Assembly (NCBI GenBank): GCA_030731175.1
Contig: JANQUM010000102.1
Coordinates: 3,651-9,377 of the forward strand
DNA from: Spirosomataceae bacterium
Lineage (GTDB): Bacteria > Bacteroidota > Bacteroidia > Cytophagales > Spirosomataceae
Direction: 5' to 3'
DNA length: 5,727 nucleotides
Part shown: in pieces, positions 1 to 5,727 of the stretch
Numbering within the stretch: position 1 is the stretch's first letter
Layout of the letters: every line of letters begins with the position of its first letter
Notes under the pieces: generated by a model
What the model was told of the DNA's origin: nothing
What the model saw: only the letters and a program-made list of their open reading frames with translations
The model's database searches: none
Made by a program: the position numbers and the translations under genes

Positions 1-954
1 ATAAGCTTCGATGTATTCGTACTGAATTCTGCTTTGGAGGTCGTCGAACGTTTTGGCTTCAATTTTTGTAATTTTTTTTATCATTTTATTCATTGCAACG
101 TTGGCAATGTCAAAGTGTAATTTTTCGTGTTCGAGCGAGTAGTCATCAAGTGCGTTAGCTTTAACCCATGACATCCCCTGAACCATGTAAACTTTCGGTG
201 TAAAATATGCTTTTAGTATTCTGTCTTTGATTTCCATTTCGAGATCAAAAGCAATGTTGGGAAAAATTGCCGCTGCAAACTTCGTACCTCGATTTACGGG
301 CTCACCTTTGAAATCAGCCCAAGTAATTGGGCGACTATTGTAGTAAATTGTATCCTCAACATTCTGTAAATACCGGGGTTGAATTATAACTTCTGATTTA
401 CTGATAAATGCAGGGTGATAGTTATGATTTAGCGTTTTCCAAGAAGAGAAAAAGTCGATGTTTTTAGTAAAAGCAGCTGCTAAGAGATCCTCAAAACTTT
501 TAGGAGTTGCCGAACCGAACGTGCGTTTATAGATAACACTTGTTGTCTTATTTAAGAGTAGTGTTTGTATACCCTCATGTTGAAGGTAGTAGGAAATTGT
601 CAACCAAACGCCACCACGTAAAATGTCTTCCGACTCAGATTCGGAAAGTTTTAAATTGTTTATTATTAGTACTATAGAGTCTTTGGCGTGTTGGTGAACG
701 TATAATTTTCGTGCAAATTCGGTAAAGTACTTATCTGCCTTTGTGAATATCTTGACCAGCATCGTACGTTTTTTATCAGCCAAAAACACACGACCAATTG
801 TAGTTGATGTTGTACTGTCTATTATTTGTGATATGTGAAAATTAGTAGCAGATTTTTTGCTCACTTCTTCCGCAATGCCAAGAACTAACTGTGAGCTTGC
901 GAGGAATGAGATTAGTAATAAATGAAATAACAGAGCAGCTTTTTTCAACTTCAT
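1..954 (-). CDS. Exported DUF922-family protein with HExxH motif (C-terminus beyond the window)
   Basis: An open frame runs leftward from the ATG at 954-952 through 318 codons to the window edge with no stop, so the C-terminus is missing. Residues 1 to about 22 (MKLKKAALLFHLLLISFLASS) form a Sec signal peptide, so the mature protein is periplasmic or cell-surface. About 25-190 is a stretch I do not recognise. From about 205 the sequence resembles DUF922, a Bacteroidota-rich family of unknown function: ITWADFKGEP (210-219, W212) matches the family's W-x-DF-x-G signature, and LEHEKLHFDIA contains H276-E277-K278-L279-H280. HExxH is the usual zinc-binding and catalytic motif of metallopeptidases, so a protease-like role is plausible but unproven; the third zinc ligand is not evident and may lie in the missing part. 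The family's expected Tyr/Asp-rich 'YD...T.HG' tail is also off the edge. The gene lies 96 bp downstream of the co-directional Ig-like protein gene but behind its terminator, so it probably has its own promoter. A weak -7-like TAAATTCG lies at 981-974 (minus strand). No Shine-Dalgarno sequence is visible. Confidence 0.83.
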   Translation of the reverse strand, partial: MKLKKAALLFHLLLISFLASSQLVLGIAEEVSKKSATNFHISQIIDSTTSTTIGRVFLADKKRTMLVKIFTKADKYFTEFARKLYVHQHAKDSIVLIINNLKLSESESEDILRGGVWLTISYYLQHEGIQTLLLNKTTSVIYKRTFGSATPKSFEDLLAAAFTKNIDFFSSWKTLNHNYHPAFISKSEVIIQPRYLQNVEDTIYYNSRPITWADFKGEPVNRGTKFAAAIFPNIAFDLEMEIKDRILKAYFTPKVYMVQGMSWVKANALDDYSLEHEKLHFDIANVAMNKMIKKITKIEAKTFDDLQSRIQYEYIEAY

Positions 955-984
955 TGAAGACGTTATAAACTAACGAATTTAAAC

Positions 985-1027
985 AAAAAAACTCAGCATC
1001 CGAATTAGATTTCGGAGGCTGAGTTTT
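985..1027 (-). terminator. Intrinsic terminator of the Ig-like/T9SS cargo gene
   Basis: The arms 991-997 (actcagc) and 1018-1024 (gctgagt) are perfect complements. After a single A/G mismatch (998/1017) the inner arms 999-1004 (tccgaa) and 1011-1016 (ttcgga) also pair, around a six-base loop at 1005-1010. Three A-T pairs (988-990 with 1025-1027) extend the base. Read leftward, the hairpin is followed by a run of seven T (the A run 985-991 on the plus strand), which is the arrangement of an intrinsic terminator. It starts 24 bases past the stop codon at 1051-1053, so it ends the minus-strand gene at 1051-2526. It also separates that gene from the DUF922 gene that follows. On the plus strand the 3' side has only four T, and no gene is known to need it. 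Confidence 0.88.
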
Positions 1028-1050
1028 GAAAAACTTAATGCTAAAAAAAT

Positions 1051-2526
1051 CTACCTGGCAATTGTTAGAAAACTTATTTTTTGACGACCGTCGGCAAGTT
1101 TCAAAGCGTAATAATAGGTCCCGTCAGGCAAACCTATTTTTGATTGACTCAATAGCCCAGTATTAGCTGTTCCGTCCCAATTATTTTGGTACTTTTCGGC
1201 ATCGTAAACCAAGTGGCCATAACGGTTATAAACCCGTAAAGAAACCTCGTTTTCGCCGATGTTTTTAATTAGAAAAACGTCGTTCATTTTATCTCCGTTC
1301 GGAGAAAATGCTTGCGGTATACCCAAATCATCTAAATTGTCGTTTGGTTCAGCAGATGCAATCGTTGCTCCAATATCGGTAGTTTGTACAGTTTGGTTGC
1401 TAACAACGGCAGGAGTCACAGCATTCGGATTCACCGAAGGTATTTGTACATTTTCTACAACCACTGGAGAAACTCCTTGCGAATTTCCTTCCACGGCATT
1501 TACCTCAATTTTTGTCGAATTACTGACGCAATTCCCGCCATTACTTCGTTCTGAGACGAAGTAAGTACCCGGTTCTAAAATTTTAGTTGGGTCTGAAATT
1601 TTCGCAGAGGCTAAATCTTCTGTTTTCCTAAACTCGAAAACACCACCTGAAGTCATCGCTTTTCCAAGTGCTGACGTTAGATCCACTGCTTCAGGATTTG
1701 AGGTATTAATGGTGAAAGTTTTAGTTACGGTTGGTGCATCAATTTTAGTAATAAAAGCGAGTTGCAAACGGTTAGATTCGTTGCCAAGACACTCTAAAAA
1801 CTGACAACGTGCGGTGTAGAAATAGTCGTTTCCTCCGTCGGTCACTTCCACCGAACTCCCGCGGTTAATTTCTTCCGTCGTAGAAACCTCGCCCAAAAGT
1901 AATTTGTGCTTGTACCAAACGTATGTTCCAGCGGTACAGCCATCGGCGGTCATTACTACAGACTCGCCGTCGCAGCCGTATTTCCATGAAACAGTAGGTG
2001 TTAATTCGCTTTTATCTTCGTAAACTATGATTGTTCGGGAAATTGGTTCGGCGGCACAGTTGTTAGAGTTGCGGCAAGTGGCCGTGTAGGTTGTTGTTTT
2101 TTCGGGCGAAACCTTGATTTCTCGTCCTGTTTCACCATTCGACCAATATACTGTACCTAAACAGCCAAAAGTTTTAATTTTTGTGGATCGCCCTTTCTTT
2201 ATTTCGTCGTCGTTACACATTAAATAGGGCGTTCTTGGTTTTAAAACCACTTCCACGTTTAACGTGATATCGTAGTTGAAAAGAACGTTTTCACCTTCCA
2301 TGCAAACCGCGGTAAATGCGGTAGTTTTACTCACAGAATCTACAATGCTTGCTCCCTGCATCCCGTTTGACCACACCACGGTTTTGTCGCAACCGGTAGC
2401 TGTAAGCCGAACTGGATCTCCGGCACAAACTTGTGCAGAGCTTTGGGTTAGTGTTGTGGTTTGAGCTGAAATTTGCGTTGAAAGCAGCACGAAACCAAGT
2501 AAAAGGTAAAGGTTTTTAGTGTTCAT
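1051..2526 (-). CDS. Secreted Ig-like repeat protein with T9SS type B C-terminal sorting domain (gliding motility-associated C-terminal domain)
   Basis: A complete 491-residue protein (ATG start, TAG stop). Residues 1-21 are a Sec signal peptide ending ISA before Q22. Three related Ig-like repeats follow at about 32-95, 100-170 and 178-260. The first two share a G-C-x(3)-V-x-W-S-N-G core (C46/W52 in the first) and a late T-A-x-C; the third keeps the cysteines and has YVWYKH instead of the WSNG turn. A fourth, cysteine-poor beta-domain spans about 264-348. A low-complexity linker rich in Val, Asn, Pro and Thr (about 350-402) leads to the C-terminal domain at 403-491: IPQAFSPNGDKMNDVF, then LRVYNRYGHLVYD, NNWDGT and LPDGTYYYALKL. 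This is the CHU_C/'gliding motility-associated' type B signal, which sends cargo through the T9SS and is usually tied to PorP/SprF-type partners. The protein is therefore probably exposed on, or released from, the cell surface. Its ligand is unknown; paired cysteines suggest disulphide-stabilised repeats and an adhesin-like role. It is divergent from the PorE-like gene, has a -24/-12-like promoter and ends at a strong hairpin. Confidence 0.93.
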   Translation of the reverse strand: MNTKNLYLLLGFVLLSTQISAQTTTLTQSSAQVCAGDPVRLTATGCDKTVVWSNGMQGASIVDSVSKTTAFTAVCMEGENVLFNYDITLNVEVVLKPRTPYLMCNDDEIKKGRSTKIKTFGCLGTVYWSNGETGREIKVSPEKTTTYTATCRNSNNCAAEPISRTIIVYEDKSELTPTVSWKYGCDGESVVMTADGCTAGTYVWYKHKLLLGEVSTTEEINRGSSVEVTDGGNDYFYTARCQFLECLGNESNRLQLAFITKIDAPTVTKTFTINTSNPEAVDLTSALGKAMTSGGVFEFRKTEDLASAKISDPTKILEPGTYFVSERSNGGNCVSNSTKIEVNAVEGNSQGVSPVVVENVQIPSVNPNAVTPAVVSNQTVQTTDIGATIASAEPNDNLDDLGIPQAFSPNGDKMNDVFLIKNIGENEVSLRVYNRYGHLVYDAEKYQNNWDGTANTGLLSQSKIGLPDGTYYYALKLADGRQKISFLTIAR

Positions 2527-2554
2527 ATTTGATACTTTATTGACCTAAAACAGT

Positions 2555-2569
2555 CCAAAAACCATGCCA
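2555..2569 (-). promoter_or_regulatory. Candidate sigma-54 (-24/-12) promoter of the T9SS cargo gene
   Basis: Read on the minus strand the site is TGGCATGGTTTTTGG. Compared with the sigma-54 consensus TGGCACG-N4-TTGC it has the invariant GG, the following CA, the G at position 7 and TTG at exactly the right spacing. It differs at the sixth base (T for C) and in the last base of the -12 element (G for C). The start of transcription would fall near 2543, about 17 bases upstream of the ATG at 2526. No good TAnnTTTG box at the right distance competes with it on this strand. The -12 mismatch is the main weakness. A chance AT-rich match is possible. Confidence 0.5.
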
Positions 2570-2627
2570 TCCATGTCAAATTCACAATTGAAATTTTCGG
2601 CTCATCGTGTCGTAAGCGGCTTATTAA

Positions 2628-2658
2628 TTGGTTATCAATATATAATCTGCTAATTTCG
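2628..2658 (+). promoter_or_regulatory. Candidate Bacteroidota-type (-33/-7) promoter of the PorE-like gene
   Basis: TTG at 2628-2630 is followed after 20 bases by TAATTTCG at 2651-2658, one mismatch from the Bacteroidota -7 consensus TAnnTTTG. Transcription would start near 2665. That would make the GTG at 2666 effectively leaderless and give the alternative GTG at 2696 a leader of about 30 bases. A second partial match, TTACTTTG (2659-2666), overlaps the first GTG but has no TTG at a suitable distance upstream. Confidence 0.42.
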
Positions 2659-2665
2659 TTACTTT

Positions 2666-4762
2666 GTGAATACGACTCCAACGTTAAGACTTTACGTGAA
2701 AAACCTTTTTACAATTATTTTTTTATTTCTGTGTGTTTCGGCGTTCTCTCAAAAAGTACTTTGGGCAAACGAATTGCTTGGCTTTTCGTCGGAAGATCGG
2801 GATATGTACTACAGCCCTAAATACCGGGCAATGCAGACAATCGGAAAACCAAACGTATTGCCAACGGGCACTGGTACGCCGTGTGCGTGGTCGCCGAGCG
2901 GAGCAAATATTGGCTCAGATTGGGTTTCGGTTGGTTTTGCTGAAGGCATGAAGATAAAGCAAATTGCGGTTTGCGAAAACGCTAATCCCGGCGGAATATC
3001 CCAGATTTTTGGGATTAATAGCAATGGCGAAGAAATTTTGATTTATGAAAACGCCGAGCCGCCAACCAAGGAGGAGGGAAGAATTTGGAACGTCATTATT
3101 CCTGAAACTAATTTTGAAGTTTTTGGCATCAAATTGACGATAGATCACACTAAAAAACGGGGGCAAAAGCAGATTGATGCCATTGCGATTTCAGACAGCG
3201 AAGAGCCTATAAAAGTCTTGTTAAATACGATTGATTGGGGCGAAGAAAAAGTAGTACTTGAAAGCATGGGGTACGCTATAAACTCTGCTTACGGAGAAGT
3301 TGCCCCGATAATTTCACCAGACGGAAAAGAACTTTATTTCACTCGCATAAATCACCCAGACAATATCCGTGCGAAAGATGATAAATTTATAAAGCAGGAT
3401 ATTTGGTACACGCAAAAAAAGGGAAAAACTTGGAGTGCCCCGCAAAACGTAGGAACGCCGCTGAATAACGAAGAAGACAATGCCGTGACATGTATTTCAG
3501 CAGACGGTAAAACGCTGTTTGTGCTCAACGTTTACAGTAAAACGGGCAGAACGCAAGTAGGATTATCGAAATCACGAAGAACAGTGAACGGTTGGAGTTT
3601 TCCAGAAAAAATAGAAATTGACGATTTTCAGGCATTATCACACGAAGAAACAATGAACGGTAAAAACGAACAAGTAACCCACACCGAATTTAGCATTACA
3701 CCTGATGAGAAAGTAATTGTTATGGGCCTCAAAAGAAGCCAAACTTACGGCGAACGGGATATTTATGTTTCGTTCCGGAAAGGTGATGGATCTTACTCCC
3801 GACCACGAAGTTTGGGGCCAATCATAAACACCGCCGATATTGAAGGTTCACCATTTTTGGCGGCGGATACAAAGACACTTTATTTTATGTCGAAAGGGCA
3901 TTTGGGTTTTGGAAACGGCGATATTTTTGTTTCAAAACGGCTGGATGAAACCTGGACAAATTGGTCTGAACCGCTGAATCTTGGTCAGCCAATAAACACC
4001 TCTGAGTGGAACGGTTATATAAATGTTCCTGCCGCAAGCGACTACGGTTTTGTAAGTTCAAAACGCAGTAAGAACGAAAGTCATGACATTTACCGCGTTA
4101 CGATGCCGCCGCAGCTACGTCCTGAACCACTTGCTGTAGTAACTGGGAAAGCTATCAATTTGATGACCAATACGCCGATTCCCGCCGAAATTTCGTTGCG
4201 GTCTGTAGGTAGCGATACTTCAAATACCGTCGCTATTGATGTTATTTTCGATCCCGAAGAAGGCGAGTACAAATTTATTCTTCCAATTGGTCAGGATTAC
4301 GTTTTTACGGCGAAGCAAAAAGGCTACATTGGAGTTACGGATTCGTTGATCTTGAACCGTGAAAAAGGTTACCGTGAAATCCATTTTGACCTCGCCATGA
4401 CCGAAATAAAAGCGGGTCAGAAAATGATATTGAACAAACTATTTTTTGAAAGAGCTAAATACGAAATCAAAGAAGAATCTTTTGACGAACTGGCACGAAT
4501 TGTAAGCCTTATGAAAGAATACCCATCCATGGAAGTTATGCTGGAAGGGCACACTGATAATCAAGGAGATTTGTTGAAAAATGTGCAGCTCGCCGAAAAT
4601 AGGGTAGAAGCAGTAAAAAAATACTTAATTGAAAAAGGGGGCGTTGAAGCTAATCGAATTTCGATCAAATCTTGGGGGCCAACCCGCCCGATTTCGAGCA
4701 ACGCCTCGGAAGAAACCCGCAAAAAAAATCGTCGGGTGGAATTTACAATAGTTAAATTGTAA
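2666..4762 (+). CDS. PorE-like envelope protein: jelly-roll-like region, PD40 propeller, carboxypeptidase-regulatory-like domain, OmpA peptidoglycan-binding domain
   Basis: A 698-residue protein read from GTG at 2666. An in-frame GTG at 2696 would give a more typical signal peptide (MKNLFTIIFLFLCVSAFSQ) and 688 residues, and may be the true start. No lipobox precedes Cys, so it is probably a soluble exported protein and not a lipoprotein. About 30-180 (YSPKYRAMQTIGKPNVLP, then SDWVSVGF and ending KQIDAIAIS) resembles the galactose-binding/discoidin-like jelly-rolls found in front of propellers in this phylum. About 195-480 carries PD40/WD40-like strands: ISPDGKELYFTR (216-227), ISADGKTLF (277), ITPDEKVIV (344), LAADTKTLYF (398) and a degenerate one near 454. 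VTGKAINLMTNTPIP (from 492) begins a carboxypeptidase-regulatory-like fold to about 573. The OmpA domain is about 587-698, with GHTDNQG (628-634) and N645-R646. D631 and R646 are 15 apart, as are the diaminopimelate-binding pair in Acinetobacter OmpA, so peptidoglycan binding is well supported. Propeller, regulatory-like domain and OmpA in that order match T9SS PorE, but PorE begins with TPRs. A role anchoring surface or T9SS components to the cell wall is inferred. Confidence 0.9.
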   Translation: MNTTPTLRLYVKNLFTIIFLFLCVSAFSQKVLWANELLGFSSEDRDMYYSPKYRAMQTIGKPNVLPTGTGTPCAWSPSGANIGSDWVSVGFAEGMKIKQIAVCENANPGGISQIFGINSNGEEILIYENAEPPTKEEGRIWNVIIPETNFEVFGIKLTIDHTKKRGQKQIDAIAISDSEEPIKVLLNTIDWGEEKVVLESMGYAINSAYGEVAPIISPDGKELYFTRINHPDNIRAKDDKFIKQDIWYTQKKGKTWSAPQNVGTPLNNEEDNAVTCISADGKTLFVLNVYSKTGRTQVGLSKSRRTVNGWSFPEKIEIDDFQALSHEETMNGKNEQVTHTEFSITPDEKVIVMGLKRSQTYGERDIYVSFRKGDGSYSRPRSLGPIINTADIEGSPFLAADTKTLYFMSKGHLGFGNGDIFVSKRLDETWTNWSEPLNLGQPINTSEWNGYINVPAASDYGFVSSKRSKNESHDIYRVTMPPQLRPEPLAVVTGKAINLMTNTPIPAEISLRSVGSDTSNTVAIDVIFDPEEGEYKFILPIGQDYVFTAKQKGYIGVTDSLILNREKGYREIHFDLAMTEIKAGQKMILNKLFFERAKYEIKEESFDELARIVSLMKEYPSMEVMLEGHTDNQGDLLKNVQLAENRVEAVKKYLIEKGGVEANRISIKSWGPTRPISSNASEETRKKNRRVEFTIVKL

Positions 4763-4763
4763 C

Positions 4764-4771
4764 TATTTTTG
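4764..4771 (+). promoter_or_regulatory. Candidate -7 box for the glycosyltransferase gene
   Basis: TATTTTTG matches TAnnTTTG at all fixed positions and begins two bases after the stop codon of the PorE-like gene. The start of transcription would be near 4778, 15 bases before the ATG at 4793. The -33 region is poor: TTTA at 4742-4745, 18 bases upstream, is the nearest approximation to TTTG. The box suggests that the glycosyltransferase can be transcribed separately, although the 30-base gap has no visible terminator and read-through is likely as well. Confidence 0.45.
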
Positions 4772-4792
4772 CCCAAATCACTTCCTACACAA

Positions 4793-5727
4793 ATGTCAGT
4801 TAACCTACTACTAGTTGTTCCGTGTTATAATGAAGAAGAGGTTCTACCGATTACTTGCCCTCAATTTTTAGATTTTTTGCGTTCTCAGATTACAATCGGG
4901 GCGATTTCTGAAAAGTCTATGGTTTGTTTTGTTGACGACGGAAGCCGCGATAAAACCTGGAAGTTAATTCAGGAATACGCCGAAAAAGACGAAAAAGTAA
5001 TGGGCGTGAAACTTTCCCGAAACTGCGGTCATCAAAACGCAATTCTTGCGGGTCTGATTGAAAACAAAGATAATTTTGATTGCTACGTAACTATTGATGC
5101 CGATTTGCAGGATAATGTAAATGCGATATCTGACATGATAATTGCCTATAAAGAAGGTGCAGCGGTGGTTTACGGAGTGCGAAACGACCGCACTTCTGAT
5201 TCTTGGTTTAAACGCACAACCGCCGAAGGCTTCTACACAATTATGCAAAAAATGGGCGTTCCGGTGGTTTTTAACCACGCTGATTTTAGGTTAATAGATA
5301 ATAGAGTGCTAAGCGAATTGGAAGGGTACAAAGAAGTTAATCTTTTTATTAGAGGCATTATCCCGACGATTGGATTTAAGAGTAAGCAAGTTTTCTATAA
5401 AAGATTAGAACGTGAAGCGGGAGAATCTAAATTTCCGATCGGGAAGATGCTGCTTTTCGCTTGGAACGGAGTAACATCTTTCTCCACTTTTCCGATGAAA
5501 ATGGTGCTTTGGTTCGGAGTATTAAACTTCTTTGTCGCGTTAAGTATCGGCCTCTATGTTATTATCAGTAAAATGTTTGGCATTACCGTTGCGGGTTGGA
5601 CTTCCATCGTGCTTCCGATGGCATTCTTCAGCGGTTCAAATATGATTGCTATCGGTTTAATTGGTGAGTACATCGGCAAGATTTATCAGGAAGTAAAGCA
5701 AAGACCACGTTATATCATTGAAGAACA
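4793..5727 (+). CDS. GT2 polyprenyl-phosphate glycosyltransferase, GtrB/DPM1-like (last residues beyond the window)
   Basis: The frame opens at ATG 4793 and is still open at the right edge after 311 codons, close to the usual size of about 310-330 residues. The family transfers a sugar from a nucleotide donor to undecaprenyl phosphate (or dolichyl phosphate) at the inner face of the cytoplasmic membrane, feeding envelope glycan decoration. The motifs appear in the expected order: VVPCYNEEE (8-16), FVDDGSRDKTW (46-56), LSRNCGHQNAILAG, the DxD-type metal/nucleotide site DADLQD (102-107), a basic RNDR-x(6)-FKR segment, NHADFRLID and GESKFPIGKM. Two hydrophobic helices follow, about 237-259 and 271-292, and the tail GEYIGKIYQEVKQRPRY is typical of GtrB-like enzymes. 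The usual proline after DADLQD is Asn here, a minor departure. The donor sugar cannot be told from sequence. The ATG is preceded by an A-rich stretch without a Shine-Dalgarno sequence, as expected in this phylum. It lies 30 bases downstream of the PorE-like gene on the same strand; I see no functional link between the two. Confidence 0.94.
   Translation, partial: MSVNLLLVVPCYNEEEVLPITCPQFLDFLRSQITIGAISEKSMVCFVDDGSRDKTWKLIQEYAEKDEKVMGVKLSRNCGHQNAILAGLIENKDNFDCYVTIDADLQDNVNAISDMIIAYKEGAAVVYGVRNDRTSDSWFKRTTAEGFYTIMQKMGVPVVFNHADFRLIDNRVLSELEGYKEVNLFIRGIIPTIGFKSKQVFYKRLEREAGESKFPIGKMLLFAWNGVTSFSTFPMKMVLWFGVLNFFVALSIGLYVIISKMFGITVAGWTSIVLPMAFFSGSNMIAIGLIGEYIGKIYQEVKQRPRYIIEE

Noticed and set aside
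1259..1564. Plus-strand open frame of about 100 codons opposite the T9SS cargo gene
   Set aside because: It lies wholly opposite the type B domain and linker coding sequence, shows no recognisable motif or promoter, and is explained by the reading of the minus-strand gene.
2562..2575. Local CCATG/CCATCCATG near-repeat upstream of the cargo gene
   Set aside because: Too short and imperfect to be a repeat element; it is accounted for by the -24/-12-like site.
2627..2639. Short inverted repeat ATTG-GTTAT-CAAT in the divergent promoter region
   Set aside because: Four-base arms in AT-rich DNA are expected by chance; it overlaps the -33 element, but nothing else marks it as an operator.
2696..2760. 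Possible lipoprotein signal in the PorE-like protein (Cys in FLFLCVSAFSQ)
   Set aside because: The residues before the Cys (F-L) do not fit a lipobox, and the Cys lies inside the hydrophobic core, not at its end; SAFSQ fits signal peptidase I cleavage better.
4964..5278. Minus-strand open frame of about 104 codons opposite the glycosyltransferase
   Set aside because: The sense strand encodes the core GT2 motifs here; the antisense product is rich in His, Phe and Asn without domain features, typical of a shadow frame.
1..5727. A CRISPR array, tRNA or rRNA gene, insertion sequence or phage/defence module
   Set aside because: No regularly spaced direct repeats, cloverleaf, transposase, terminal inverted repeats or defence-type domains were seen; the window is filled by four envelope- or secretion-related genes.

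Overview
The window looks like a chromosomal segment from a member of the Bacteroidota (Flavobacteriales- or Cytophagales-like; the sequence does not decide between them). Four things support this: a type B 'gliding motility-associated' C-terminal sorting domain for the type IX secretion system (T9SS); an OmpA-type protein with PD40 propeller repeats and a carboxypeptidase-regulatory-like domain; a DUF922 protein; and start regions that lack Shine-Dalgarno sequences but carry TAnnTTTG-like -7 boxes.

Layout: (i) 1-954, minus strand: an exported DUF922-type protein with an HEKLH zinc-protease-like motif. Its C-terminus lies off the left edge. (ii) About 985-1027: a strong hairpin with a T-tract that ends the next minus-strand gene. 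(iii) 1051-2526, minus strand: a secreted protein with Ig-like repeats and a T9SS type B sorting domain. (iv) 2527-2665: a divergent promoter region, with a -24/-12 (sigma-54-like) site facing left and a Bacteroidota -33/-7 type promoter facing right. (v) 2666-4762, plus strand: a large envelope protein with an N-terminal jelly-roll-like region, PD40 propeller, carboxypeptidase-regulatory-like domain and OmpA peptidoglycan-binding domain; apart from the N-terminal region this resembles the T9SS protein PorE. (vi) 4764-4771: a perfect TAnnTTTG box. (vii) 4793 to the right edge: a GT2 polyprenyl-phosphate glycosyltransferase of the GtrB/DPM1 type, missing only its last residues.

Working together: the minus-strand secreted protein and the divergent PorE-like protein could be a cargo/anchor pair at the outer membrane, because type B cargo is usually retained by outer-membrane and periplasmic partners. 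This is an inference from domains and proximity; no PorP/SprF partner gene is present here. The glycosyltransferase and the DUF922 protein have no obvious functional link to the pair. Coding density is high and no gene-free stretch exceeds 140 bases. I saw no tRNA, rRNA, CRISPR array, insertion sequence or clearly unprecedented system.
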